DNA of 64,000 nt from Hydrogenophaga intermedia (GCF_000723405.1 NZ_CCAE010000020.1:1-64000); one strand, 5' to 3'. Positions 26,619-36,087 are shown, counted from the stretch's first letter. A program made the numbers and translations. The notes: generated from the letters alone by a model not told the origin.

Positions 26619-27029
26619 TCAGAGCAGACGACCGTCTTTGTCCAACGTCTGATCGAGCCGGCGCATGAGGTCTTCGACGCGCGAGAGCGTCTGCGGATCG
26701 ATCGGGTCCTGCTCGAAACTGCCACCGGCTTCTGCGAAGGCACTGCCTTCGGCCTGCGCGAAGGAAGAGGCCTGGAACTGTTGGGCCTCGGCCTCGCGCT
26801 CGGCTTCCTTGCGCTCCAGTTGCGATAGCTCGAACGCCAGGTTCAACGAGGCCAGCACGGCGATGCGGTCGCGCGCCTTGACCTTGCCCGCGTCGCGGAT
26901 GCGGCACATGGCGGTGTCCACGCGCTCCACGGCGTCGAGCAGCGCGGCTTCGCCGCCGTCGGGGCAGGACAGCAGATAGCTCTGTCCCATGATCTGCACT
27001 TCGATCTGCTTGTAGCCGGGCCGGTTCAT
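26619..27029 (-). CDS. zapA: Cell division protein ZapA
   Basis: ZapA is a small FtsZ-ring bundling protein. The 136-residue protein starts KQIEVQIMGQSYLLSCPDGGEAALLDAV, the ZapA beta-strand and helix signature. A coiled-coil stretch (LASLNLAFELSQLERKEAERE) and an extended C-terminal tail follow; E. coli ZapA is shorter at about 109 residues. It overlaps the upstream ZapB-like gene by four nt and precedes ssrS. Confidence 0.92.
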   Translation of the reverse strand: MNRPGYKQIEVQIMGQSYLLSCPDGGEAALLDAVERVDTAMCRIRDAGKVKARDRIAVLASLNLAFELSQLERKEAEREAEAQQFQASSFAQAEGSAFAEAGGSFEQDPIDPQTLSRVEDLMRRLDQTLDKDGRLL

Positions 27030-27253
27030 GTGCGCTCCTTGCGTTCGTCGGCGCTGGCGCCGGGCAGCCGTTCCAGCAGCGCGTCGATGCGCGCGCGCGC
27101 CGCCATGAGGCGCGACTTGAGTGAGTCGCGCTCGGCCTGCAGCGCGTGCACCTGCTCGACGAGCAGGGCATTGGTGCGCTGAAGCTCCTCGTGGCGCAGC
27201 AGCAGCCGCTCCACCTTGTCGGTGATCTGGTCGATGGGCGTGGGCGCGGCCAT
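27026..27253 (-). CDS. ZapB-like coiled-coil protein
   Basis: This 75-residue, almost entirely coiled-coil protein (IDQITDKVERLLLRHEELQ, LLVEQVHALQAERDSLKSRL) is of the short type found immediately upstream of zapA in betaproteobacteria. Start MAAPTPID at 27253 was chosen; a longer frame to 27298 adds an unlikely segment. By analogy with ZapB it may bridge ZapA to other ring components, but sequence identity to E. coli ZapB is low. Confidence 0.75.
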   Translation of the reverse strand: MAAPTPIDQITDKVERLLLRHEELQRTNALLVEQVHALQAERDSLKSRLMAARARIDALLERLPGASADERKERT

Positions 27254-27309
27254 GGTCTTTGCGTGGCGAAGGGCGTGGGGCATTGTAGGCGTCACCAAAG
27301 GCTTTGCTT

Positions 27310-27560
27310 AGAATCGCCGGCGTTGGTGCTCGCGGCGTGGTTCACACGCCGCGGTTAAACGGGAAGCAGGAGGGCGCGCTGCCAGCGGCGGCGAACCTAA
27401 CCTGCGCTGCCCCCGCAACGGTAAGCAGACGAGATGGCCGGCGGCTCCAAGCCGCCGGATGCTCTGCCCCCCTCACACCGCCACTGGCCGGTGCCTCGTG
27501 CACCGGCTGGGAAGGCGAGGGGGGTTGGTCTGTCAGCCCGGATACCGGCCAGCACGGTGG
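27310..27560 (+). promoter_or_regulatory. Cobalamin (B12) riboswitch
   Basis: The leader before btuB carries the B12-box set in order: GGGAAGCAGG (27361), CTGCCCCCGCAACGGTAAGC (27407-27426), CACTGG (27482), TGGGAAGGCG (27509) and AGCCCGGATACCGGCC (27535-27550). Adenosylcobalamin binding should reduce expression of btuB and the long gene run behind it. The whole 27254-27642 gap is this leader. Confidence 0.95.
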
Positions 27561-27587
27561 TGGTGCGTCGCAAGGCGCGCCACCGTG
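27553..27587 (+). promoter_or_regulatory. Hairpin just after the riboswitch core
   Basis: CACGGTGG (27553-27560) pairs with CCACCGTG (27580-27587). There is no T run, so control is more likely translational or Rho-dependent than by intrinsic termination. Confidence 0.45.
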
Positions 27588-27642
27588 ACGCCCATGCACC
27601 GTCGGGGAAGGCGGTGAGGGCAGCCCTTCTGTTTCCACAACC

Positions 27643-29460
27643 ATGAAATCCCGTGTTCCGTCCTGGCGCCTGGCCGCCCTGACGCTGTCCCTGTCCGCCG
27701 CTTTTCCGGCGTTCTCTCAGGGCACCGCCCCCAGCCTTTCCGAAACCGTCGTCACCGCCAACCGCACGCCCACCCGCGTGGACAGCCTGGTGAGCGACGT
27801 CACCGTCATCGAGCGCGCCGACATCGAGAAGATGGCCGGCCAGACCCTGACCGAGGTGCTGGTGCGCGCCGCCGGCGTGCAGATGGCCACCAACGGCGGT
27901 CGCGGCAAGAGCGGCAACATCTTCATCCGCGGCGCCGAGTCGCGCCACACCATCCTGCTGATCGATGGCGTGCGCTACGGCTCGGCCACGGCCGGCACGC
28001 CGGTGTGGACGGGCCTGCCGCTGGACGCGATCGAGCGCATCGAAGTACTCAAGGGCCCGGGCTCCTCGCTCTACGGCAGCGACGGCGTCGGCGGCGTGGT
28101 GCAGATCTTCACGCGCAAGGGTCGCGAGGGCTTCCACCCCAGCGCCTTCGTCACCCTCGGCAGCGACAGCTTCTCGCAGGTGGGCGCGGGCCTGAGCGGC
28201 GGCAGCGGCGGCGTGACGTACTCGATCGACGTCTCCACCCTCAACGATGGCGGCTTCTCGGCCACCAACCCCACGGTGCAGTTCGGCAACCACAACCCCG
28301 ACCGCGACCCGTTCCGCCAGCGCTCGCTCAACAGCTCGGTCGGCATCGAACTCACGCGCGACTGGAAGCTCGACGCCGGCGCGCTGTATTCCGAAGGCAC
28401 CAGTCACTACGACGATGGCCCGGGCCGCGACACGCGCGACGACTTCCGCTCGCAGGTGCTGCGCGCGGGCGTGAGCGGCAAGGTGCTGCCTGGCTGGAAG
28501 ACGCAGGTCCAGGTGTCGCAGAGCGAGGACTACGCCAAGTCCATCGTCGCGTCCTTCCTGCCCAGCCACTTCGGCACCACGCAGAACCAGGTGCTCTGGC
28601 AGAACGACATCGACACGCCGATCGGCGTGGTGCTGGCCGGCGTGGAGCGTCTGGAGCAGAAGGTGGACAGCGCCACGGTGTACGACGTGACCGAGCGCAG
28701 CATCAACTCCGCCTTCCTGGGTCTCAACGGCGAGGCCGGTTCGCACAGCTGGCAGTTCAATGTGCGCAACGACCGCAACTCGCAGTTCGGCGACAGCACC
28801 ACCGGCTTCGTGGGCTACGGCTACCGCCTCACGCCCTCGTTGCGCGCGCACGTGTCGCACGGCACCAGCTTCGTGGCGCCCTCGTTCAATCAGCTTTACT
28901 ACCCCGGCTTCGGCACGTCCACGCTGCGGCCCGAGGAAGGCCGCAACACCGACCTGGGGCTGAGCTGGACGCAGGGCGGCCACACGGTCAAGGCGGTGTA
29001 TTTCGACAACAAGATCCGTGGCTTCATCCCCTCGGGCCCGCTGCCGGCCAACGTGCCGCGCGCGCGCATCAACGGCTGGACCCTGGGTTACGACGGCAGC
29101 GTTGGCGCCTGGGCGCTGCGCGCCTCGCTGGAGAGCATCGATCCCCGCAACGAGGTGACAGGCCGGCTGCTGCCGCGCCGCAGCGAGACGCAAGCGACGC
29201 TGGGCGCGGACTATGGCGTGGGCGCCTGGAAGTTCGGCGGCACCCTGCTGCACGTGGGCGACCGCTTCGACGACGCCAACAACACCTTCAAGCTGGACGC
29301 CTACACCACGCTGGACCTGCACGCCGACTACGCGGTGTCGAAGAACTGGACCGTGCAGACCCAGTTGCGCAACATCACCGACGAGGACTACCAGACCGTG
29401 CGCGGCTACAACCAGCCGGGCCGGGGCGTCTTCGTGACCCTGCGCTGGGCACCGAAGTAA
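27643..29460 (+). CDS. btuB: TonB-dependent vitamin B12 receptor BtuB
   Basis: This outer-membrane barrel takes up cobalamins. It is 605 residues with a signal peptide (AALTLSLSAAFPAFSQ), a TonB box (ETVVTANRTP) and a plug domain (about 35-150) with IRGAESRHTILLIDGVRYGS and IEVLKGPGSSLYGSDGVGGV. A 22-strand-type barrel ends in TLRWAPK. It lies directly behind the cobalamin riboswitch and heads the B12 run. No clear Shine-Dalgarno sequence is visible, which would fit translational control by the leader. Confidence 0.95.
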   Translation: MKSRVPSWRLAALTLSLSAAFPAFSQGTAPSLSETVVTANRTPTRVDSLVSDVTVIERADIEKMAGQTLTEVLVRAAGVQMATNGGRGKSGNIFIRGAESRHTILLIDGVRYGSATAGTPVWTGLPLDAIERIEVLKGPGSSLYGSDGVGGVVQIFTRKGREGFHPSAFVTLGSDSFSQVGAGLSGGSGGVTYSIDVSTLNDGGFSATNPTVQFGNHNPDRDPFRQRSLNSSVGIELTRDWKLDAGALYSEGTSHYDDGPGRDTRDDFRSQVLRAGVSGKVLPGWKTQVQVSQSEDYAKSIVASFLPSHFGTTQNQVLWQNDIDTPIGVVLAGVERLEQKVDSATVYDVTERSINSAFLGLNGEAGSHSWQFNVRNDRNSQFGDSTTGFVGYGYRLTPSLRAHVSHGTSFVAPSFNQLYYPGFGTSTLRPEEGRNTDLGLSWTQGGHTVKAVYFDNKIRGFIPSGPLPANVPRARINGWTLGYDGSVGAWALRASLESIDPRNEVTGRLLPRRSETQATLGADYGVGAWKFGGTLLHVGDRFDDANNTFKLDAYTTLDLHADYAVSKNWTVQTQLRNITDEDYQTVRGYNQPGRGVFVTLRWAPK

Positions 29461-29469
29461 ATTCGCCCG

Positions 29470-30291
29470 ATGGCCCATGACTTCTCCCGCGCGCCCACCG
29501 GCCCGCAGCGCATCGTCTGCCTCACCGAGGAGACCACCGAGTGGCTCTACCTGCTGGGGCAGGAGGCGCGCATCGTGGGCATCTCGGGCTACACGGTGCG
29601 CCCGCGCCGCGCGCGCGAGGAGAAGCCGAAGGTCAGCGCCTTCCTGAGCGCGAAGATCGACAAGATCCTCGCGCTGGAGCCGGACTGCGTGTTCGGCTTC
29701 TCCGACCTGCAGGCCGACATCGCGTCGGCGCTGATCCGCGCGGGCGTGCAGGTCACCGTCTTCAACCAGCGCAGCGTGGCGCAGATCCTCGACATGCTGT
29801 ACCAGGTGGCGGCCATGGTGGGCCAGGCGGAGCAAGGCCAGGCCTGGATCTCGCGCACGCAGGCCCGTCTGCGCGAGATCGCCGAAGCGGGCCGCGCGCT
29901 GCCGCGCCGCCCGGGGATGTACTTCGAGGAATGGGACGATCCCTGCATCAGCGGCATCCGCTGGGTGTCGGAGCTGATGGGCATCGCGGGCGGGGACGAT
30001 TGTTTTCCCGAACTGGCCGCCATGCCGCTGGGCAAGGACCGCATCATCGGCGAGCCCCAACGCATCGTCGAGCGCGCGCCCGACATCGTGGTCGGCTCCT
30101 GGTGCGGCAAGAAGTTCCGGCCCGAACGCGTGGCCGCGCGGCCCGGCTGGCAGGACGTGCCGGCCGTGCGCGACGGCGAAATGCACGAGATCAAGTCGGC
30201 CGACATCCTGCAGCCCGGCCCGGCCGCGCTCACCGACGGCGTGGAGCAACTGCACCGCATCGTGCTGGACTGGAGCGCCCGCCATGGCTGA
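29470..30291 (+). CDS. BtuF-like cobalamin-binding protein lacking a signal peptide
   Basis: The 273-residue protein has a class III solute-binding fold: RIVCLTEETTEWLYLLGQEARIVGISGYTV at the N terminus, VFGFSDLQADIASALIRAGV, and the C-terminal lobe with PDIVVGSWCGKKF and VPAVRDGEMHEIKSADILQPGP. It has no signal peptide or lipobox; with btuB ending nine nt upstream there is no room for one. It is therefore predicted to be cytoplasmic, unlike the normal BtuF encoded two genes later. Its role could be cobamide binding or trafficking in the cytoplasm. Confidence 0.75.
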   Translation: MAHDFSRAPTGPQRIVCLTEETTEWLYLLGQEARIVGISGYTVRPRRAREEKPKVSAFLSAKIDKILALEPDCVFGFSDLQADIASALIRAGVQVTVFNQRSVAQILDMLYQVAAMVGQAEQGQAWISRTQARLREIAEAGRALPRRPGMYFEEWDDPCISGIRWVSELMGIAGGDDCFPELAAMPLGKDRIIGEPQRIVERAPDIVVGSWCGKKFRPERVAARPGWQDVPAVRDGEMHEIKSADILQPGPAALTDGVEQLHRIVLDWSARHG

Positions 30292-30868
30292 GGCACGCGG
30301 CACGCCCGAGACCATCGCACGCAGCGAGTTCATCCTCGGCGGCCAGCGCAGCGGCAAGTCGCGCCGCGCGGAATCGCTCGCGCGCCAGTGGCTGGACGCC
30401 GAGGCCACGCACCGCGCCGTGCTGGTCGCCACCGCCCAGCCCTGGGACGAGGAAATGCGCGCGCGCATCGCCAGACACCAGAGCGACCGCGCCGAGCGCG
30501 TCCCCGGCATGGCCACCGTGGAGGCCCCGCTGGCCCTGGCCGAAACGCTGGGGGACCTCACGGCGCCCGACACCCTGGTGGTGGTGGACTGCCTCACGCT
30601 CTGGCTCACCAACCTGCTGATGCCCGCGCAGGGCGAGCCTGCCGACCCGCAGGCGCCCACGCAGGCCCTGCTGCACGCCATCGACACCGCACGCGGCCCG
30701 GTGGTGCTGGTGGGCAACGAAATCGGGCTGGGCGTGATCCCCATGGGCCGCGAGACGCGCGCCTTCGTGGACGCGCTCGGCGGTTTGAACCAGGCCGTGG
30801 CGCGCGCGTGCGAGCGCGTCACCTTCATGGCGGCTGGCCTGCCGCTCAGTTTGAAAGCGCCTCGATGA
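30284..30868 (+). CDS. cobU: Adenosylcobinamide kinase / adenosylcobinamide-phosphate guanylyltransferase
   Basis: This bifunctional enzyme phosphorylates adenosylcobinamide and transfers GMP to give AdoCbi-GDP (CobU, called CobP in the aerobic nomenclature). It is 194 residues with P-loop FILGGQRSGKSRRAESLA, then LVVVDCLTLWLTNLL and the C-terminal signature VGNEIGLGVIPMGRETRAF. It overlaps the preceding gene by eight nt and the btuF start by four. Confidence 0.95.
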   Translation: MAEARGTPETIARSEFILGGQRSGKSRRAESLARQWLDAEATHRAVLVATAQPWDEEMRARIARHQSDRAERVPGMATVEAPLALAETLGDLTAPDTLVVVDCLTLWLTNLLMPAQGEPADPQAPTQALLHAIDTARGPVVLVGNEIGLGVIPMGRETRAFVDALGGLNQAVARACERVTFMAAGLPLSLKAPR

Positions 30869-31737
30869 CCCGACTCCTGTTCTCCCTGGCGCTGGGCCTG
30901 TGGCTCGCGTGCTCGGGCGCGGCGCAAGCCACCGAGATCCGCGTCACCGACGACCGCGGCATCAGCGTGACCCTGCCGCGCTCGCCGCAGCGCATCGTCT
31001 CGCTGCTGCCCTCGCTCACCGAGACCGTGTGCGAGCTGGGCCAGTGCCACCGCCTGGTCGGCGTGGACCGCTACTCCAACCACCCCGCCTCCGTGCGCGC
31101 GCTGCCGCAGACCGGCGGCGGCGTCGATCCGAACATCGAGGCCATCGTCGCGCTTCGGCCCGACGTGGTGCTCGCCGCCACGTCCTCGCGCGGCGTGCCG
31201 CGGCTCGAGTCATTCGGCTTGAAGGTGCTGGCGCTGGAGCCGCGCACCACGCGCGATGCGCAGCGCGTGATGGGCGTGCTGGGCCAGGTGCTGGAAGTGC
31301 CCGACGCCGATCGCATCTGGCGCGCCATCGATGCGGGCGTGTCGGCCGCCGCGCAGTCGCTGCCGGCCACCGCGCGTTCGCTGCGCGTGTACTACGAGGT
31401 CAGCAACGGCGGCTACGCGGCGGGCCCACAGTCGTTCATCGGCGAACTCATGGACCGCCTGGGTGTGCAGAACATCATCACGCCCGAGCTCGGCCCCTTT
31501 CCGCGCATCAACCCCGAGTACGTGGTGCGCGCCAACCCGGACCTGATCATGATCGGCAAGCGCAACGTCGCCGGCCTGGAGCAGCGCCCGGGCTGGCGGG
31601 GCATGCGCGCCCTGCGCGAAGACCGCGTGTGCGTGTTCACGGCCGACGAGTCCGACGTGCTGGTGCGCCCCGGCCCGCGCATGGCCGAAGCGGCGCGGCT
31701 GATGGCGAAGTGCATCACCGACAAAGGATTGAAGTGA
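30865..31737 (+). CDS. btuF: Periplasmic cobalamin-binding protein BtuF
   Basis: This is the substrate-binding component of the B12 ABC importer, 290 residues. A cleavable signal (LLFSLALGLWLACSGAAQA) precedes RIVSLLPSLTETVCELGQCHRLVGVDRYS, the BtuF/FecB-type first lobe. The second lobe includes VYYEVSNGGYAAGPQSFIGE. The ATG at 30865 overlaps the cobU stop; the longer in-frame extension lies inside cobU. The GTG of btuC overlaps its end. Confidence 0.92.
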   Translation: MTRLLFSLALGLWLACSGAAQATEIRVTDDRGISVTLPRSPQRIVSLLPSLTETVCELGQCHRLVGVDRYSNHPASVRALPQTGGGVDPNIEAIVALRPDVVLAATSSRGVPRLESFGLKVLALEPRTTRDAQRVMGVLGQVLEVPDADRIWRAIDAGVSAAAQSLPATARSLRVYYEVSNGGYAAGPQSFIGELMDRLGVQNIITPELGPFPRINPEYVVRANPDLIMIGKRNVAGLEQRPGWRGMRALREDRVCVFTADESDVLVRPGPRMAEAARLMAKCITDKGLK

Positions 31738-32738
31738 ACGGCCGCGCGCACAGCCTGTGGCTCGGCGTGGGATTGCTGCTGGCCGCACTGCTCGTGCTGC
31801 TGCTGGGTGCGGGCGTCGGCAGCACCGGTTTCGACAGCGTGCTCAACGCGCACCGCGACCCCGTGGCCTGGCAGATCCTGTGGGACATCCGCCTGCCGCG
31901 CACCCTGGGCGCCTGGCTGGCCGGCGCGCTGCTGGGCCTGGCGGGCGCGGTGGCGCAGGGCCTGTTCCGCAACCCGCTGGCCGATCCGTACCTGTTGGGC
32001 AGCGCCTCGGGCGCGGCGCTGGGCGTGGCCGGCGCGCTGATGCTGTTCGGCGCGTCCACCATGGCCACGCAATGGGTGGTTCGCCTGGGCCTCACGGGCG
32101 CGGCCTTCCTGGGGGCGGTGCTGGGTGTGGTGCTCACGCTGACGCTGGCCAAGGGCGTGCAGCAGACATTGCGGCTGTTGCTGGCCGGTGTCATCGTGGG
32201 CGTGGTGCTGGGCGCCGCGCGCGACCTCATCACCATCGCCGAGCCCGACACCCTGCAAGCCATGCAGGGCTTCATGCTGGGCAGCACCGGCTTCGTGGGC
32301 TGGGCCGCCTGCGGCGTGATGGCGGCCATGCTGCTGATCGCCGTGCTGGTGGCCGCGGCGCTGGGCCGCGTGCTGGACGGCCTGGCCCTGGGCGAAGCCA
32401 CCGCGCGCAGCCTGGGCCTGCCGCTGGGCGCCGTGCGCGCGGTGCTGGTGGGCGTGCTGGCCCTGGCCACCGGCGCGGCCGTGGCGCAGACCGGCCTGAT
32501 CGCCTTCGTGGGCCTGGCCTCGCCGCACCTGGTGCGCTCCATCGTCAAGACGACGCACGGGCGCCTGGTGGTGCTGGCGGCCTTCATGGGCGGGCTGCTG
32601 CTGATGGCGGCCGACGTGCTCGCGCGCTGGGTCATCGCGCCGCAGGAACTGCCCGTGGGCGTGCTCACGGCCGTGCTGGGCGGCAGCTACCTGCTGTGGC
32701 TGATGCACCGGCGCGGCGCATCGGGGGGCTTCAAGTGA
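31734..32738 (+). CDS. btuC: Cobalamin ABC transporter permease BtuC
   Basis: This FecCD-type permease of 334 residues has about ten membrane helices. LPRTLGAWLAGALLGLAGAV and FRNPLADPYLLGSASGAALG are the family core, and GLIAFVGLASPHLVRSI is the coupling region for the ATPase. The start is a GTG at 31734 overlapping the btuF stop by four nt, chosen because the family N terminus follows it directly. Confidence 0.93.
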   Translation: MNGRAHSLWLGVGLLLAALLVLLLGAGVGSTGFDSVLNAHRDPVAWQILWDIRLPRTLGAWLAGALLGLAGAVAQGLFRNPLADPYLLGSASGAALGVAGALMLFGASTMATQWVVRLGLTGAAFLGAVLGVVLTLTLAKGVQQTLRLLLAGVIVGVVLGAARDLITIAEPDTLQAMQGFMLGSTGFVGWAACGVMAAMLLIAVLVAAALGRVLDGLALGEATARSLGLPLGAVRAVLVGVLALATGAAVAQTGLIAFVGLASPHLVRSIVKTTHGRLVVLAAFMGGLLLMAADVLARWVIAPQELPVGVLTAVLGGSYLLWLMHRRGASGGFK

Positions 32739-33496
32739 TCCAGGCACTGCAAGCCAAAGGCATCGGTGTTTCGCTCGGCGGCGTCGAGGTGCTGCACGCC
32801 GTCGACCTGAACCTGCCCGCCGGCCGCTGGACGAGCGTGGTCGGCCCCAACGGCGCGGGCAAGTCCACCCTGCTCAAGGCCCTGGCCGGCCTGCTGCCGC
32901 ACAGCGGCCAGGCCGAGCTGCTGGGCCGCCCCTTCAGCGCCTGGCGCGGCCGCGAACGCGCGCGCGCCCTGGCCTGGCTGGGGCAGGGCGAAACCGGCGC
33001 CGAAGACCTGAGCGTGTGGGACGTGGCCATGCTCGGCCGCCTGCCGCACCAGCCCTGGCTGGCGCCGCCGTCCGACGCCGACCGCGCCGCCGTGGAGCAG
33101 GCCCTGCGCGCCACCCAGGCCTGGGACTGGCGCGAGCGCGCGCTTGGCGCGCTCTCCGGCGGCGAGCGCCAGCGCGTGCTGTTGGCGCGCCTGCTGGCCG
33201 TCAACGCCGACGTGTTGCTGATGGACGAGCCGCTGGCCAACCTGGACCCGCCGCACCAGGCCGACTGGCTGCAACTGGTGCGCGACCTGGTGGCGCAGGG
33301 CAAGACCGTGGTGAGCGTGCTGCACGAGATCGGCGTGGCCCTGCACGCCGACCAGATGGTGATCGTGGCCGGCGGCCGCGTGCGCCACCAGGGCGCCTGC
33401 GACGACAGCGCCACCCACCGTGCGCTCGAAGCGGTGTTCGACCACCGCATCGCCATCCACCCCCTGGGCGAGCAGTGGGTCGCGCTGCCTCGCTGA
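32735..33496 (+). CDS. btuD: Cobalamin ABC transporter ATPase BtuD
   Basis: The ATP-binding subunit is 253 residues. Walker A is [14 protein letters not shown] (about residues 36-49), the ABC signature is [15 protein letters not shown], and Walker B is [16 protein letters not shown] followed by the switch histidine in VVSVLHEIG. The start GTG at 32735 overlaps the btuC stop. It completes the BtuBFCD uptake set with btuB, btuF and btuC. Confidence 0.94.
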   Translation: MIQALQAKGIGVSLGGVEVLHAVDLNLPAGRWTSVVGPNGAGKSTLLKALAGLLPHSGQAELLGRPFSAWRGRERARALAWLGQGETGAEDLSVWDVAMLGRLPHQPWLAPPSDADRAAVEQALRATQAWDWRERALGALSGGERQRVLLARLLAVNADVLLMDEPLANLDPPHQADWLQLVRDLVAQGKTVVSVLHEIGVALHADQMVIVAGGRVRHQGACDDSATHRALEAVFDHRIAIHPLGEQWVALPR

Positions 33497-33524
33497 TACT
33501 TCTTTCCTCCGGACGGAGCCCCGC

Positions 33525-34106
33525 ATGCAGATCGAAACCCCACCCAGCGCCAAACCCTACGACAAGCCCGAGGGCGAACGCCGCGGCCTGGTCATCGTGA
33601 ACACTGGCGACGGCAAAGGCAAAAGCACGGCCGCCTTCGGCCTGGCGCTGCGCGCCTTCGGCCGCACGCACGTGCATGGCAAGGGCGTGCGCATCTTCCA
33701 GTTCATGAAGGTGCCCACCGCGCGCTTCGGCGAGCACCGCATGTTCGAGCAGCTCGGTCTGCCCATCGAGGGGCTGGGTGACGGCTTCAGCTGGAAGAGC
33801 CAGGACCTGGAGCATTCCGCCCAGCTTGCGCGCGACGGCTGGCTGCGTGCGCGCGAGGCCATCCTCGGCGGCGAGAACTTCATGGTGGTGCTCGACGAAC
33901 TCACCTACCCGCTGATCTATGGCTGGCTGCCGCTGGAGTGGGTGGTGGAGACGCTCAAGGCCCGCCCCGCCCATGTGCACGTGGTCATCACGGGCCGGCG
34001 CTGCCCGCCCGAACTCATCGAACTGGCCGACACCGTGACCGAGATGACCAAGGTCAAGCACGCGTTCAACGCCGGTGTGCCGGCGCAGCGCGGCATCGAG
34101 GACTGA
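33525..34106 (+). CDS. cobO: Cob(I)yrinic acid a,c-diamide adenosyltransferase CobO/BtuR
   Basis: The enzyme attaches the 5'-deoxyadenosyl group to reduced corrinoids. It is 193 residues with the ATP-binding loop [20 protein letters not shown], then [17 protein letters not shown] and [15 protein letters not shown], all typical of the CobA/CobO/BtuR class. CGGAG precedes the ATG. The stop overlaps the next start (TGATG). Confidence 0.95.
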   Translation: MQIETPPSAKPYDKPEGERRGLVIVNTGDGKGKSTAAFGLALRAFGRTHVHGKGVRIFQFMKVPTARFGEHRMFEQLGLPIEGLGDGFSWKSQDLEHSAQLARDGWLRAREAILGGENFMVVLDELTYPLIYGWLPLEWVVETLKARPAHVHVVITGRRCPPELIELADTVTEMTKVKHAFNAGVPAQRGIED

Positions 34107-35068
34107 TGCTCGGCTCGGCGCTGTCGCTGCTCGTGGCGCTGGCCGTGGACCGCGTCGTTGGTGAACCGCGCGCGCCCTGGCACCCGGTGGTGTGGATGGG
34201 CCGCGCGCTCGGCGCCATGGGCCATCGCATCGCGCCCGTGCGGCAACAGGCCGAGCCGCGTTTCGACGGCGTGCGCTGGACCCTGGGCGTGCTGGGCTGG
34301 GGCGCGGGCGCGCTCGTGGTCGTCGCCGTGGCCTGGGCGGCGCAGACTGCGCTGTCGACGCTGAACCCCTGGTGGGCGGCGCTGCTCACGGGGCTGCTGC
34401 TCAAGCCGCTGATGTCCTGGCGCCTGCTGCGCGAGGAGGTGCTCGCCGTCGAGTCCGCGCTGTCGCAGTCGTTGGAGCAGGGCCGCGAGCGCCTGTCGTG
34501 GCTGGTGAGCCGCGACACGCGCGCGCTCGACGCGTCGGCCGTGCGCGAAAGCGCCATCGAATCCCTGGCCGAGAACCTGAACGACTCGGTGGTGGCGCCG
34601 CTGCTCTGGTTTCTGGTGGCCGGTTTGCCAGGCGCGGCGCTCTACCGCTGGGCCAACACGGCCGACGCGATGTGGGGCTACGACGGCCTGCGCCGCGACG
34701 CGGACGGTACGGCGCGCGACTGGACCTGGGCCGGCCAGTGGGCCGCGCGCGTGGACGACGTGCTGTCCTGGGTGCCCGCGCGCCTCACGGCGGCCTTGCT
34801 GCTGTTCGCGGGCGGTTGCCTCGCCTTGCGCAGCCTGTGGCGCGAGGCGCGCCGCACGCCGTCGCCCAACTCGGGCTGGCCCATGGCCGCGCTCGCGCTC
34901 GCGCTGAACCTACGGCTGAGCAAGCCGGGCGTGTACACGCTCAACGCCGAGGGCCGCGCGCCGGAGCCGGCCGACACGACGGCGGCCATCGTGCTCGCGG
35001 GGCGCGCGCTGACGGTCGGCCTGGTGCTGCTCGGGGCCATGGCGCTGTTCACCTGGGCCATGGCATGA
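34106..35068 (+). CDS. cbiB: Adenosylcobinamide-phosphate synthase CbiB/CobD
   Basis: This integral membrane enzyme joins aminopropanol (or its phosphate) to cobyric acid. It is 320 residues with DRVVGEPRAPWHPVVWMGR at the N terminus, SRDTRALDASAVRESAIESLAEN, WFLVAGLPGAALYRWANTAD and several membrane segments, all CbiB hallmarks. It overlaps cobO by one nt and the following gene by four. Confidence 0.93.
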   Translation: MLGSALSLLVALAVDRVVGEPRAPWHPVVWMGRALGAMGHRIAPVRQQAEPRFDGVRWTLGVLGWGAGALVVVAVAWAAQTALSTLNPWWAALLTGLLLKPLMSWRLLREEVLAVESALSQSLEQGRERLSWLVSRDTRALDASAVRESAIESLAENLNDSVVAPLLWFLVAGLPGAALYRWANTADAMWGYDGLRRDADGTARDWTWAGQWAARVDDVLSWVPARLTAALLLFAGGCLALRSLWREARRTPSPNSGWPMAALALALNLRLSKPGVYTLNAEGRAPEPADTTAAIVLAGRALTVGLVLLGAMALFTWAMA

Positions 35069-36087
35069 ACACCATGGCCCAGCACGGCGGCACCGACGCC
35101 CTCGGCGCGCCCGCGAACGATTTCTCCACCAACGCCAACGCCCTCGGTCCCTGTCCGTCGACGCTGCTGGCCATCGCGCAGGCCGACGCCTCGCGCTACC
35201 CCGACCCCACGGGCACGCGCCTGAAAGCCGCGCTGGGCGCGTTCCATGGCGTGGCGCCCGATCGTGTGCTGCTGCTGGCCAGCGCGAGCGAGGGCATCCA
35301 GCGCTTCTCGGCCTGGGCCGCGCGATCGCCCGGTTCGCTCGGTGCCACGGCGTGGTTGCCGCCGCACCATTACGGCGACCTCGCGCGCGCGGCCGACGCC
35401 TGGGGCCTGGTCCGCACGAACGAGCCCGGCAGGGCGCGGCTGCTGTGGTCCTGCGAGCCCTCGGCGCCGCTGGGCCAGGCAGAGGCAGGCCTTGCCGATC
35501 GCGTGAACGCGCTGCGTCCCGATCAGGCCCTGGTGCTCGACCAGGCCTACGCGCCGCTGCGCCTGCAGGGCGAACCCACGCTGAGCGGAACGACGCTGGA
35601 CCGCGTGTGGCGCCTGGTCTCGCCCAACAAGGCCTTGGGCCTCACGGGTGTGCGCGGTGCCTACGCCATCGCGCCGCTGGCCGCGCGCGAAGCCATGGCT
35701 GGCCTGGAGGCCCTGGCGCCCTCATGGCCGCTGGGTGCGCACGCCGAGGCCATGCTGATGGCCTGGACGCAGCCCGCGACGCAGCAATGGCTGCAGGACA
35801 GCCTGACCACCTTGCTCGAATGGAAAGCGCAGCAGACCGCCTTGTGCGAATCCCTGGGGTGGACGGTGCTGCCCAGCGAGGCCAACCATTTCGTCGCCCG
35901 CCTGCCCGATCCGCATGACGTCGAGCGCCTGAACACACTGCGCCGAGAACACGGCGTGAAGCTGCGCGACTGTGCCTCCTTCGGCCTGCCGGGCCACGTG
36001 CGTCTGGGCGTGCGTTCACCCGCCGATCAAGAAGCCCTGCGCGCGGCCTGGCCCCGCACCGGCGGCGGCGACAATGCCGCGCGGTGA
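35065..36087 (+). CDS. PLP-dependent threonine-phosphate decarboxylase-like protein (CobC/CobD type)
   Basis: This fold-type I PLP enzyme of 340 residues belongs to the class that makes (R)-1-aminopropan-2-yl phosphate for the nucleotide loop. Seen are a short N-terminal SGG-like region (DFSTNANALGPCPSTL), RYPDPTGTRLKAALG and the PLP lysine segment LVSPNKALGLTGVRGAYA. The C-terminal LRDCASFGLPGHVRLGVR matches. It is shorter and more divergent than the Salmonella CobD, so the name rests on context as well as motifs. Confidence 0.85.
   Translation: MNTMAQHGGTDALGAPANDFSTNANALGPCPSTLLAIAQADASRYPDPTGTRLKAALGAFHGVAPDRVLLLASASEGIQRFSAWAARSPGSLGATAWLPPHHYGDLARAADAWGLVRTNEPGRARLLWSCEPSAPLGQAEAGLADRVNALRPDQALVLDQAYAPLRLQGEPTLSGTTLDRVWRLVSPNKALGLTGVRGAYAIAPLAAREAMAGLEALAPSWPLGAHAEAMLMAWTQPATQQWLQDSLTTLLEWKAQQTALCESLGWTVLPSEANHFVARLPDPHDVERLNTLRREHGVKLRDCASFGLPGHVRLGVRSPADQEALRAAWPRTGGGDNAAR

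Noticed and set aside
27397-31083. A 1228-codon open frame on the minus strand across btuB-cobU
   Set aside because: It is antisense to well-recognised genes with clear motifs, and its translation is a low-complexity Arg/Ala/His/Val composition typical of GC-rich shadow frames.
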